Shown here: positions 1-11,919 of the stretch, in pieces
How the letters are laid out: each line of letters begins with the position of its first letter
Position numbering within the stretch: the stretch's first letter is position 1
Source of the DNA: Steromphala cineraria
Lineage: Eukaryota; Mollusca; Gastropoda; Trochida; Trochidae
Length of the DNA: 64,000 nt
Assembly: GCA_916613615.1 (NCBI GenBank)
Contig: OU744724.1
Span: 33,367,607 to 33,431,606 of the forward strand
Reading direction: 5' to 3'
The notes under the pieces: generated by a model
What the model was told of the DNA's origin: nothing
The model's database searches: none
The model's input: the letters and a program-made list of their open reading frames with translations, nothing else
Translations under genes and position numbers: made by a program

Positions 1-682
1 AACAAATCATCAACATATATATTATATATCCCAAGCATTATGTCATTTGTAGATTGTCATACTTGTTGTACTGATAATAATACATAGTAAAAATCTTTTT
101 AGAAACAATTCTGTAACAATAACAATGAATATATCACGAACACAATAGTGTATCATTATGATAAAACGTCAACATTAAAATCTACCAACAAAACCAAACA
201 TTTGATAGGAAAATGTTAGAAACAATGCTTTTTAATGAAAATATTTTGTCCTTTCCCTATCAGACAGTCAACATTTTCAGTGAAGACTCATTGTTTTAAA
301 TTTTTAAATTTGTTCTTTATGTATGAATGATGTATAATATATTGTCAACATGAATCATGAATTTCTAACGTACATATCAAACAACTTCTGAATAAACTTG
401 AAGACAAGTTAATCAAAACATACCAAAATTCAAATGAAGAGAAAGAAAACATTGTGGTTTGAATCATTTTTAACGAACATAACATACATAAAAAACAGTG
501 ATTGTAAAATCCTGTGCCAAGTCACACTACCTGAGATCTGTAGAAATATCCACATGACATCAATTCAATCCAGAATTTAAATATCGTCAATCTCAATATG
601 AGTTCATCGGTTCTTTATCATACTTAACGAGCAATGTCTGTACATCACAAAACGTCAGTTAATGTAAGTACTTGGTTGAGCT
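1..682. other. Non-coding, downstream of the receptor gene
   Basis: AT-rich DNA that should contain the 3' UTR of the minus-strand receptor gene. No perfect minus-strand AATAAA was found; an ATTAAA-type signal (tttaat on the plus strand) lies at about 231-236. I see no other gene or repeat. Confidence 0.4.
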
Positions 683-1666
683 TCAGTATTTCACAACAGT
701 CTCTTCTGTGTGGCCATTTCTCAGTTCAGTGTCTCGCTGCATGTTGGAATTATTCCCTGAATAGTCATCCATGCTTACACTGTTCGAGTCACAACAGAAC
801 ATTTTCCTAAAAGCGTTCTTGTACTGAGAGTTGCCGTACGCATATAGGAACGGATTGAACACTGAGTTGGCGTGACTCAACACTATGGCCGCCAGAAGGA
901 GAGGGAACGGGTAGCATGTCGGGCCGCAGAATATAGCTAAACAGTTACAAACATGCACTGGCAGCCAACAGACTGCAAACAGTCCAATCACAAGGGCTAA
1001 CGACTTGGCTGCTTTTATTTCTTTTAAAAACTTCTTGGTCTTCTTCTGTCCCTGAACACCCACCTCGAGAGCAGCAATCTGTCGCATCTGCCTCTTGACG
1101 ACGATGAAGATGTAGATGTAGATGACCATGATGATGAAGAGAGGAATCATCACAAAGCCGAAGAAGTTGAAGAAGACCATGTAGTTCATATCTATGACCA
1201 GTGTAAATGAGCAAATGGTGTAACTCTCCTCCCCAAGGTTCCAGCCAAACAACGGCACAAGGCCCACCAGGACGGCTACCACCCATGTAATAGATAAAAT
1301 AACCAGAGCTTTCTTCACAGTCATCAGTCTCTGGTATAGGAATGGATGTTTTATGGCAATGAATCTTTCGATGGCAACAGCAACAAGTCCAAATATGGAG
1401 ATCTGTGTAAACGTCACTAACACTGAGTTGATGAAGACACATGTGTAGAATCCCATCTCAAAACTGAGGAAACTTAAGGCTGCAAGTGGAGCGACGACAA
1501 TGCCAACGAGAAGGTCCGCTAACGCCAGACTGGCGATGAAACAGTTTGTGGTGGTCTGGAGCTTTGGAGTCCTGTATATAGCCAACAGAACCAGGCCATT
1601 GCCGCTCACAGACAAGAAACCGATGATGGTCTCAAATGTTATGTATATAATCGCCTGGCTGTCCAT
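683..1666 (-). CDS. Adenosine receptor-like G protein-coupled receptor, complete
   Basis: A 327-residue rhodopsin-class receptor in the plasma membrane, expected to sense extracellular adenosine and signal through G proteins. Class A landmarks are all present: N23 (1.50), D51 (2.50), C76 and C152 for the loop disulfide, ERF at 100-102 in place of DRY, W128, P175, CWLP at 233-236, and NPFLY at 271-275, followed by FCC (290-292), a likely palmitoylation site. Aligned by eye to the human A2A receptor, the ligand residues T88, Q89, F168, H250, N253, S277 and H278 correspond to T87, Q88, F154, H238, N241, S264 and H265. The A2A acidic loop residue E169 is replaced by T155. The C-tail is short (about 50 residues), more like A1, A2B or A3 than A2A. 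The coding region is a single exon; the ATG has A at -3 and G at +4. Family assignment is strong; subtype and G protein coupling cannot be read from sequence. A sister amine or orphan receptor is the less likely alternative. Confidence 0.93.
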   Translation of the reverse strand: MDSQAIIYITFETIIGFLSVSGNGLVLLAIYRTPKLQTTTNCFIASLALADLLVGIVVAPLAALSFLSFEMGFYTCVFINSVLVTFTQISIFGLVAVAIERFIAIKHPFLYQRLMTVKKALVILSITWVVAVLVGLVPLFGWNLGEESYTICSFTLVIDMNYMVFFNFFGFVMIPLFIIMVIYIYIFIVVKRQMRQIAALEVGVQGQKKTKKFLKEIKAAKSLALVIGLFAVCWLPVHVCNCLAIFCGPTCYPFPLLLAAIVLSHANSVFNPFLYAYGNSQYKNAFRKMFCCDSNSVSMDDYSGNNSNMQRDTELRNGHTEETVVKY

Positions 1667-4600
1667 TCTTGTCCTTACCTTCCTTATCTTGTCATGCTAA
1701 AAACACATTTGTTGATTTTCATAGAACTTGATTCTCTTGTGTCTATGAAGAATCTTAATTACTCCGGACTATTCTTTTATATTTCAGTTAAAAATTCCAA
1801 TTGTCTTTTTAACCTATCATCTTTAACAAGTTGAAAATGCAAATGAGTGTTCAATTGATGAGAGTAGATACCCTCAAACACAAAGTGGAGAAGATGTCAA
1901 CACTTGATTCATCCAGTCACGATTGTCCTTGTGCGATGTTGCTTCACGTTATGTACACATGACCATTTTGATTGATGCAACCGACACCACTCAGCTGACT
2001 TCGCTCTTGTACAGCCCCTATAAAACATACACAATCCATAAAAGGCAAGAGACCACCCACCTCATTTACATAACACTCTAGCATAAGCGGAGACTCGATC
2101 GGTTGACAAACTGAAGATGATGAGTGTGTTGGGAACACAATCTCCTGTTAATCCCATCTCTTTGTCAACAAATTACTCTGTTTATGTTTCCCTCTCATCA
2201 ATACCTGGAAATGTCTTTGATTGGTTTATATAGGCAGAATTACCTATCAATGATTTATCTGATGTACCGAGATGAGTCCAGATAATGGGTGATATCGGGG
2301 AGCTAATTGGTGTACATATGTATGGGTGCTGTATTGTCACTGTTTGCCTGTCTCCTTAGCGTGTTAGTCCACCACTTGACTAGGATTCTCATGGGATCAC
2401 AGGAGCATATGGAATATGGTTCAGCTCTCTCTCACTCCTCAAACATTGACTCATGCTGCAAAACTGCAACAAATAAAACATATTAGAGAACCTTTTCTTT
2501 ATTAATCAATTATGCAACTTTAGAACTTAGGCAGTCTTTTAGTTTAACTCAATTGAGGTTTTGTGTTAATAGGAAATATAGTCACAGTGAACATTTTTAA
2601 ATTCAAAAAAAATCTTTCCTCCTTTGAATAAAAATTAAAGGCTAATCTCTTTTTTATTCATTAGATCATAAATTAATGGTTTAAAGGTTTGAATGAATGC
2701 AAGACTTTAAAAATGTAAAAACATCTAAAAGTCATGCAAAATGAAATTCAAAATAAAGTTTCCCGTTTCATATGATGTGAACATAATTTTTACTTTTTCT
2801 ATAAGTAACAACTAAATTAGTTTTTCCATATCAACTAGAACAAGTTTTTGTTATCCCATTTATCAAAAGATAACAATGAATTACTAAGAATTAAGCAAAC
2901 ATTTTATTTAATAAGTAAAACATTATTTTCTTAAATACATTTAGACTCATTTCATTTTGACTTCTTCCAAAAAAAACCAACCTATATTCTATTATACTGA
3001 GAAATGTGAAAAACCTATTGAATGCTAAAAAAGTCCTCAACTTTTTAACAATTATTTCCCAACATGAAATTAAGGAAATCTAAAATACATTTCAGAGCAA
3101 AACACAATTTACATCATTGCCTGTAAGAGAATATCCTTTACTGACAGTAACAATACCTTGCAGTGAGATGATATCCAGCTAGTATAACAGTACTTTGAAA
3201 AGTTTGTGACGGTCGGAAAGACAGACGAACAGAGAGAGGAGTGATATGTACGACAAGCTCACTGCAATATGAGTGCCCGGTGATCAATGCAGTCATGTGA
3301 CATTCCTACATTGCCGGGTGCTACTAATCCTTGCATTAATCAATTAACCATTTACAGCTCTTAATGGTCATGAACAGCCTACAGCCATTTGTTAATCATT
3401 CACTCACCTGTAATTTCATAATCAAAGTTTAAAGAGTGTTCCTAATGTGATTAATGAGCAGGTGACCCAGGTGACTTGAAAGTATTGTAATTGAGTGACA
3501 TGAGTTAGGGATAGTATGAATGATAAATGATGAGTATTTTCTATTTGTATGGACAAAATTGGTCTATAGACATTTCCAATATTGCAATAATATGTAACAC
3601 AATAATTTCTAAACAGAGTAAACGATTCCATGCAGAGATACTTGGGAAGTCAAACTACATTAATCTTTTTAATAGCTTTTTTTCACAATACAATACACTA
3701 CACTACACTACAATACACTACAATACACTACAATACAATACAATACAATACAATACAATACAATACAATACAATACAATACAATACAATACAATACAATA
3801 CAATACATACAATTCAATTCAATTCCATTCCATTCAATTAATGAATTTACACCTTTGAAATAATCATAAATGACTTACTCATAAATGAAGTTAAATTGTT
3901 ACTGGTGTCTAAATGAATCATTTTTATATAAAGTTTTTTGAATCATTTCTAACAATCATTGAAAAGCCCTAATTTTAACCATGTTAAGCCTGAAGGAAAA
4001 CTTCACAGTGGACTTCCTTGTTGCATTATCAAATATTTGTAGTTCATGACTTATTTCACAAAGAAGTAAGCAAGTTTTACAATAGATTCCCCTAAGAAAT
4101 TGAGCTGAAAAGATTTCAATGTATACCCAGATGAGAGTAGTGAAGATAGCCGGTAGCCTGTCAGTGAGTGGCCCACTCATCACTGTATAACTCACTTCCT
4201 GCTTCTACTGTCTCTACCTCAATACTTACTATGTTTACATTCCAACCAGAATTTAGTTATGAATAACCTTTCCTTTATATATGTTTTTGTAACCTCTGCA
4301 GTTTATATATTTCTTCTTCTGTTATTTGATACTTCACATCATTAGGCAATTTGTTTTAGATATATTGATATATGATATTTTGATAACCTTGTTTTTTTCT
4401 TTAAGTATACAATTTATGTGGGTTTTTTTCATTTTTAACTTGAAGAAAGAATTTTGCCAAAATTATGTTCCTAAAATGATTTAGAAGACTTAAGTTACCT
4501 CAATGACTGTCACATATGTTTTTTTAAAGCAATTAATAGTATTATGCAAGGCGAAGTAGAAGTATGATTTAGAATATTTATGCTCATATAATTATATCTC

Positions 4601-7600
4601 AATCAAGTTATTAAAATTAATAAAATTATTAAACGTTAAGCAAACATCTATTGCATCAAGGTTCATTGAGTCAAGTATTTCAATAAATCCACTTAAATTC
4701 AGCGAACAATAACAGAAAGCTCATAACATTTATAATTATACATAACATCGAGGTGATTTCATAATGGGACAAAGAGCACATCCAAGTCGTCAATATCACC
4801 TTGTCAATATCGCCATGTCAATATATCCACTTGGCTATTAGTGAGATGTATTACAAGATGGACTTGTATGAGGAAATGACTCGATTGATTCTCGATTCTT
4901 GAACAAAGATGTCAAGTTTGTTTCTTGAAATCATTCACATCAAACAAACATTAAGAAAGCATTTTCATCAATTTCTCATTCACTGTTCTATAGTGATAAC
5001 TCAGAGACTGCCAGGTCAGAGGAAATATCTATCGATAGAGTTGCTTTATTGAAATTACCTCTCTGAAAGGCCTTTACTTTCTGCTTTATTTTCTGAGCCC
5101 AAACATTTTAATGTAAATCTGATTGTAGTTTTAACTGAATAGATATGTAGCTATGTAACTAGCAATAATGTAGTTAATCATTAAATTGTTTTTGATTTCA
5201 ATTGAATTTGTTATTTTATATTTAAGGATTTACTTTTTTGTATACATTTATATATTTTTATGAATTAATTTATATAGAATAAAAATGATATTCTACATCA
5301 CAGTTCAGACTTGGAAATTCTATAAGAAATGTTAGTCATTTAATCAGATATGTTATGTATAAGATAATATACGCCGGGATAATTTTTCAAACATAATATT
5401 TTGTTATAACAATGTGAAAAGAACAAATTTTACATCTTCTTCTGATGAACATAATGATATGTTAATCAACAATTAAGTATTTGTTTTTGAATTTAATAAA
5501 TTCTTAATAACTTTTTAGATAAATGGGAAAAGTATATTTCAATTTTTAATGATAAATATTTTGATCTTTTATATAGGAATAAAGATTGCACTCTTTATAT
5601 AAGAAATTGTTACAGCAAACTTACCTCAGCTTCTTATCATCAGGCATTAAGTCACATTACATCGTAGTACATAGTCATCGCTATTAGTAGAGACTGGCTA
5701 TATGTTTACAAGAAACACTATCTGCCGTGTGGAAAGTGGGCGTTGTGTTTGACATGGCCTCTGCATGTACATAGGACGACCTCTTCTCTATTAACTGACC
5801 TTCATGTTCACCGCATCTTGATTACGCCTCAATCCGAGGTTCTGCCATGCCTATCTTATATAACTCTGACACTTACACTCAAGGATGACGTTTCTATCCT
5901 TGCTACTCAAAGCATAAGCAGTCAGACTTGCTGGTTGCCTCTGTGAACTGGTTTTTATTGGAATGTTAACATCAAGGCTATTTTAGATTTATAACTATAT
6001 TTATGTCTTTAATATTCCTATTTTGTTTGAATTTTTTTAAAAAATGATAAAAAGAGTTTGTAAATTTTCTTTAAAAAAATTAAGGTATTATTGTATTATG
6101 ATGTACAAACTGAAATGAGTAAATTTTGGTGAATTAAATCAGTATATGCTAATTTGACATACAAAATCTTAATGCTGAATTATGTGAATATAAGTAGATA
6201 CATTAAATAAAAAACATTTGAAGAAAACTTGGTAGTAATTACTTTAAAAAGACAGAATTTTAAAAGTTAATGCAATGAATTTTTTTAAAGATGGATCACA
6301 TGTCATAGACAATTACAAAATTAAAAGTACTTGATATTAAATTTTGAGTGTCAAGTTCCTGATCTCTAAATAACCTCAGCGGATACATTTGCTGAAATTC
6401 CGGCCTCTCGTAACCTATTTGCAATTTGGACTATAAATCAAAAGAATGTTTCCGTACCTATTTTCATCCTCTATTTTATGTATACAGAGTTCAGATAAAC
6501 TTGAATGTATAAGGTTTCCTTTTCTCATATATCTTAAAAGCAAAATAAAATAAAATCACAATCTTGTTTATTTCATAAAGCAATTGAGTGTATGTCTATT
6601 TGTATATAATCTGCAATAAAACTTGATTTAAAAATAAAAACCTACATGTTTTAGAAACCCTCACTCATATTCAGCACAATGTAACTTGATAAAATATTAT
6701 GGAATAAGTTTACATTTTATTTAAAAAAATTATTTCATTATTTTATTTTTTTATCTTTACAGTCAATAATTATGAAAGACAACTCTCACTGATATACAGC
6801 AAGACTTAACTGGATATAACATTATGTAATAAGTTAACATTTTATATTTTTATTTTATCATTTAATTTTTATCTTTAGTCACATGCATTGGTAACCAAAT
6901 ATGGACACAGTTACTATATAATGTGAATACCTATGATCATACAGTGATATGACAAATAAAACCTAATGATAATCACTGCAAGTGGTTACACCGTCTACAC
7001 TTCACTACGCAATGGTGATGAATGAATTGTTTATGAAAATGTCATCCACAAAATTACTTTTATGAATAGATAATGGTTTTTCAAGATGAAATGTATTATG
7101 CTGGATGCAATAGACCAAAGAGGCAGAATATCAATCAATTGTGCTTAAACATGCAAACTATAAAACTGTTGAGGTAGTTGAAATGTACTTTTTGATCAAT
7201 AAACCTCTGAAAATACAATAAACCTGATATTTTCAGAAGTAGAATTTAAGGCGGAGGGGAATCAATATGTTGAAGTAAAGGATGTGTAGGTAAAACAGAA
7301 GGAAGAATATCATCATAAGAGGACAATGTAAAAAAAAATCTGTTTGTTTTCCAAGGAGAATATGGGCAGTTAATAGTTTGTTCAATTGCTGATTCTGATA
7401 TGAGATGTCTAGAAATTTTGTGTCAAATGTGAAAATAAAGTATTTTTGTATTTAAAACAGAAAGATGATTGTCATCATAAACAAGACACTGTTAGAGCAA
7501 ATATGTTGTGTCTGTTAAGCAAGTTTGGATCAAATCTGGTCTCCATTCTGTTGCTCACCATTCTAATGAAACTTAAATGTTCAGTCACTAAGCTAGCCTT

Positions 7601-8097
7601 AGTGCTATGTCAAATATTTACCTTAGCTTTAAAGTTGTTTTGTGGAACTACCCTTTGGTCTTGTGAAAGGAGTACTGACTAAGAACCTTTTTCCATTTCT
7701 GGTTAGTTATTAGTGCAAGAGATCAAAATCGAAATATTGAATGTTTGATTACTGAAGTCTAAGAATGCGCTGCATCATCGGTGTTTGGGTATATTGCCAT
7801 ACAGAAAGTACATGATAAATATTGGTACACACTTCTGAAAATATCCAATATTATTCACAATTAACAGTTTTCTGCTAAGCATTGATGGCTACATTCCTTA
7901 TCAAGGTTATTTAATGAAGAAAACATGCAGAATGTCAATTTGAACGTAACCAGTATATTGCAATATGTATTGCAATTCACATTCCTTTATAACAATATAC
8001 TGAAAAGAGGAATGATACCCATCCTAATTTAAGACAACTGTAACATTTTCATGATCAAATCTATTTTGCTCCTGCTCAACTGAACATCTTCTTGCAG
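1667..8097. other. AT-rich non-coding stretch upstream of the receptor
   Basis: No coding exon can be supported on either strand. On the minus strand there are good splice-donor matches ending at about 5625 (GAG|GTAAGT) and 3408 (ACAG|GTGAGT), and a modest acceptor (TTTTTAG) just upstream of the receptor ATG at about 1697, so non-coding 5' exons of the receptor may lie here. Earlier plus-strand exons of the gene beginning at 8098 could also be hidden here, but none is recognisable. Confidence 0.4.
3684..3837. repeat. Pentanucleotide microsatellite (caata)n
   Basis: About 25 tandem copies of caata with a few cacta variants at the left end, grading at the right into aattc and attcc pentamers. 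Because 5 is not a multiple of 3, the array is open in overlapping frames and gives spurious peptides. Confidence 0.95.
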
Positions 8098-8221
8098 CTG
8101 GCAGGCGAGATGCTGCGACTGTTCGACCCGACCCTTGACCTCTCGGCCCTCCCCTCGGAGGAACCACTCAACCTCATCCCCATCTACCGCAGCCCCAAGA
8201 TACAGGGCGGCATCCTCCCAG
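8098..8221 (+). CDS. Unidentified conserved gene, internal exon A (first one visible)
   Basis: First of seven coding exons that join in phase into the C-terminal 233 codons of a protein I do not recognise. The acceptor is cttcttgcag, the donor CAG|GTGATT; the exon leaves one base over (phase 1). The peptide is GC-rich against AT-rich introns and reads RLFDPTLDLSALPSEEPLNL and onward to PIYRSPKIQGGILP. Across all exons the product looks like a folded, mostly soluble protein: no membrane segment, no signal peptide and no low complexity. Later parts look helical and are rich in E, R and L. The gene must start upstream; if it starts left of this window, the receptor at 683-1666 lies in one of its introns on the opposite strand. 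No function is assigned. A translated search with the joined 233 residues would settle identity. Confidence 0.85.
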
Positions 8222-8416
8222 GTGATTGTTTACTTCTTACCTTGTTTTCTTATTATTCCTTATTAATGAGGATGACAAATTATAGGAAAGTTTATTTGAA
8301 TTATGACAATTTAGCTTTTGAAAAACTTTGTCTGTATGACAGGTGTTCTTGACTTTTTGAATAATACTAAAATGTATGTGTCAAAAACTAAAGTCTGTTT
8401 GAATAAAGAAATATTA

Positions 8417-8608
8417 TCATTATTATTATATGAATATTTATATAGCGCGCATATCCATCCACAAGTGGTTGCTCAAGGCGCTTGTTGTTTCCCCTGGTCA
8501 ATGGCATTCTTTCACCGTCCGATCATTTTTCCAATTCAACTCCCTGGGGAGTATTCAACCGACATCCATATGTGGCGCTCAGGTTAGGGACCATTCTATG
8601 CCTCACAG
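8417..8608 (-). mobile_element. 5'-truncated SINE copy
   Basis: This 192-bp segment is the reverse complement of the 3' part of the full SINE at 25242-25743: the shared blocks include the gcgcgctatataaatattca end, the ATTATT tail and the ctgtgaggcatagaatggtc block. Truncation from the 5' end is typical of target-primed insertion. It lies inside the first visible intron, antisense to the gene. Confidence 0.85.
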
Positions 8609-9027
8609 GTTAAAATAATAGTCATTATGACATGTATCATACCAAAAATATTGTTCTGATAAAACATGATAAGCTGATGAAGGAGGAAACGTATAATACC
8701 AAATGTCATGATTATTACTATAAATAATATTATGTTCTTATGTATGTTTATTTTCTTAATGACTTTCAAAGATTTGATAAAGGTATTCTTATTTTCAGAA
8801 TATAATAAAGTAATTGTTTGTATACATATTTTGCTGGTGCAAAATTGAACTGTAAACACTAATGCCAAAATTTTCATCATCCAACTTTCTACTTTTAACT
8901 TAATACACATGTTCAAACCATTGATGAGTACAAATTGAAAGGTTGGTACTCTTTAAAGGTCATTCCGGTCAGTGTGATATCCAGAAAAGTACTCGCTCAT
9001 GGCGATTGATGTCACAGTTGAGCAAGC

Positions 9028-9290
9028 TGCAGTTTGTACATCCTGTTACGCTTACTCCACTGATCTGTACCCTGGGCTCAGAAGCTAGATTCACTCGCGC
9101 GGCTCGACTTGGGACATAGCCAATCAAATCATTTTCTCGCCACCTTCTCGATAAAATTTCATTGAGAAAACTATTTGATTGGCCATTTCATGAGTCGGGC
9201 CGCACGGGTGAATCAAGCTTCTGAGTTCAAGGTACAGATTAGTGGAGTTAGCGTAACGTTCGTACCCTCAGACAGGATGCAGTTTGTACA
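9028..9290. mobile_element. Palindromic (foldback) transposable element with 13-bp target duplications
   Basis: The 237-bp core (9041-9277) begins tcctgttacgc and ends gacagga, and its two halves are inverted copies: for example acttactccac-type sequence near 9050 pairs with gtggagttagcgta near 9243, and ttgattggc-type sequence near the centre pairs with gccaatcaaa. It is flanked on both sides by the identical 13-mer tgcagtttgtaca (9028-9040 and 9278-9290). No coding capacity. Confidence 0.8.
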
Positions 9291-10135
9291 GTGAATGAAT
9301 CCATTTAGTCTTAAAATTAGAGAAAGGAAATACTTACATTGAAATCAAGAAAGATACAATGCCGTCCCATGCACTTATGTCATCTAGAAGGTTAACAGTA
9401 ACATCGTAAAAGGGTTCTTTTTGTCCATCAAAATCTATATCAAAATCTCATCCAGGAAAGGATCTATGTGTGTCCACATGGACAGCTTATAGGAAAATGA
9501 TGGTACTCTTTTCAAGAAGACATTTTATGTCTGTCCCATTTTGGAGCCTCTAGAAAAATAATGATATCTTATCTAAAGGATCTTTGTCCCTACCATGTAG
9601 AGCAGACAATAATTAACTGTGAGGAAGTGAGACAACTGTCATGCAGGAGCTCCCCACAATTTGTCAGTGGCTGACAGACAGTTGACCTCCCCTCAACTTG
9701 TACATCTCACCCTTTTTGCTTTTCTGATGTCTAACACCAAGTCTATTGAAGTGAATGAATGTCATCTGTACTGATATGATTAATTAGATGTCTATCAGAG
9801 ACTGTGTAATGGTGTTAGAGACTGTAATGGTGATCATGCCAATAATTTGTCAGGATGTCTAATTTGCACTTTTGTAAGGTGTTGATGGTCTGTGTAAACT
9901 TTGAGTGTATCAAGTGGATAATGGGCCTTGTTCTCTGAAAGTTTTAAACAATTGGCTATGAGTGGCATTGTAGAAGTTGACGGTATAAGAAAGACAAGGG
10001 TGATTTTATGGATGAACAACTTCTTTATTTGACAGTAGCTGCGTTTCAGTATACCAAAACGTCATTTCTGACAACAAAGAAGCTGTTCATCGATAAAATT
10101 ATGTTTTTTTTATGAAACACTTATTCGGTTTTTAG

Positions 10136-10640
10136 CTCATCTGGCCTGTAAGGCCCGAAGGGCTTATGCCATCCGTCCGTCCGTCCGTCCATCCATCCGT
10201 AAACTTTGTGGAATTTTGACTTCTTCTCCAGAACCATAAGGCCTAGAAAGCTGAAACTTTGTGTACAGACTCCTTGGCTAATGAGGATTATAAATTCTAG
10301 CTTTTGTGGCCCTGTGACCCCTAATAAGGGTCACACTCTTTAACATATTTTCTTCTTCTTCTCTAGAAGCATAAGGCCTAGAAAGCTGAAACTTTGTGTA
10401 CAGACTCATTGACTAGTGAGGATTATAAACTGTAGCTTTGGTTGCCTTGTGGCCCCTAATAAGGGCCACAGGGGCCACACCATCTTCTTCTCCAGAAGCA
10501 TATGCCTTGAAAGCTGTAACTTTTTGTACAGACTCCTTGACTAGTGGGGATTAATAATTGTAGATTTTGTGACCCTGTGGCCCCTACTAAGGGGGTAACC
10601 ACATTGGCCACACCCTAAAGCATAATCAAATGTAAAGCCT
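10136..10640. repeat. Dispersed repeat with (ccgt)n tract and three tandem subunits
   Basis: Starts ttttagctcatctggcc, with a short hairpin (aaggcccgaagggctt), then a ccgt/ccat run at about 10169-10200. Three subunits of about 130 bp follow, each containing a cttctccagaa-type start, a gcctagaaagctgaaact-type core and a gtacagactccttg-type core (cores near 10246, 10381 and 10509). I know this general pattern as a common mollusc intergenic repeat; no ORF. Confidence 0.7.
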
Positions 10641-11919
10641 GCATGATGAACTACAGAGCAAATGGTTCAATTTTAAAACAAAATCAGCAGTGAACCTACC
10701 ATTTCTTCTGTTGTAATAATAACAAGGATAGAGAGTTTCTATACATCGATTGACTGATTCAATGTATCGTTTGTCTGCTAAAATTGTAGAAGAAAATATC
10801 TATTAATAGTATGAAATTTGTCAGTTTATGTAGAAAATCCACTTTAGTGGTTATCAATGTTTGTAAAACCTTAAGTAAGGGGCAAGTCAAAAGAAATGAT
10901 TTTTTTTGCATGTTCATTCATTAAAAGTTATTATTAAAATTTTCTTACTAATTAGTCAAAATCATGTGAGGAGATTCATTAAAAGAAATAAATAATTTGT
11001 TCACAAGAGCCCTAATATAATATTCCAGAACATTTCTATGATGTTACTCACAGATAATTCTATAAATTTAATTTTCAGATTTAAATGCATATTTTGTTTA
11101 ATCTAAAGGATGATAAATGACCATGACCATTTGAGATATTAAAACAACTTTTTTTGGCACATAACATAGCTCCTATCTTATACAACACAGTAAATAATTT
11201 AATGGTTAAAGACATTATTAATCATTTGGACCACAACATTCTCAAAATTACCCCTTTTGAAATAATATTTGGCAATTTCAATCCCCCCGTTCCTTGATAT
11301 TTTCACTGTTTCTATGTGCTATTTGAGGATATTCACAGAATAGAAATGTTACAAAAGTCTCTCACCTTTGTTATACTATGATGATTTACCTGGAAATACA
11401 GGACTCTCAGAATTTTTCTCTCACCTTTGTTTGACTCCATATGATCATGTATCCAGAAATACAGGAATGAGTTTATCACTGACCAGATTGTTCAGCATTG
11501 TTGGCTACTAATCTGTTCCTCTCCAACAGTGACCTGGGGTATCGTCACTTGATTCTCATCCGTACATCACATAAACCAGCAGTTGTCCACGTCAAACTGA
11601 AAACTGCAGTTCTAGCTCTATTAGATCAATACTGCCATGCTTGCATTCCCTTCTCACACTTCTCTTCTACTAAAAAGGTGCATCGTATAATGCATTTTTT
11701 ATTTTGTTTTATTTTTGGAATTTTTTTTTTTTTTTAAATTTCTTTTTGAGGTAATGTTCATTTAGGTTCAAACTACAAAGAAAGTGACATTTTACATAGG
11801 AACATTTATTGGAAATTTATTTATTGTTGGAAATTGATATCTTAAATATTCATCCGTGGATTATGTTCTAAACTTTCACTGACAGTATCTTCCTTATTTA
11901 GAAGATATTTTATTAATTA

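Noticed and set aside
945..1442. 165-codon frame antisense-shifted within the receptor gene
   Set aside because: It is the shadow of the receptor coding sequence in another frame; histidine- and cysteine-rich composition without a domain.
9834..10019. 61-codon minus-strand frame with retroelement-like residues (YTDHQHL)
   Set aside because: The piece resembles the RNase H end of retroelement reverse transcriptases, but it is short and has no continuation in neighbouring frames that I could see; too weak to list as a feature.
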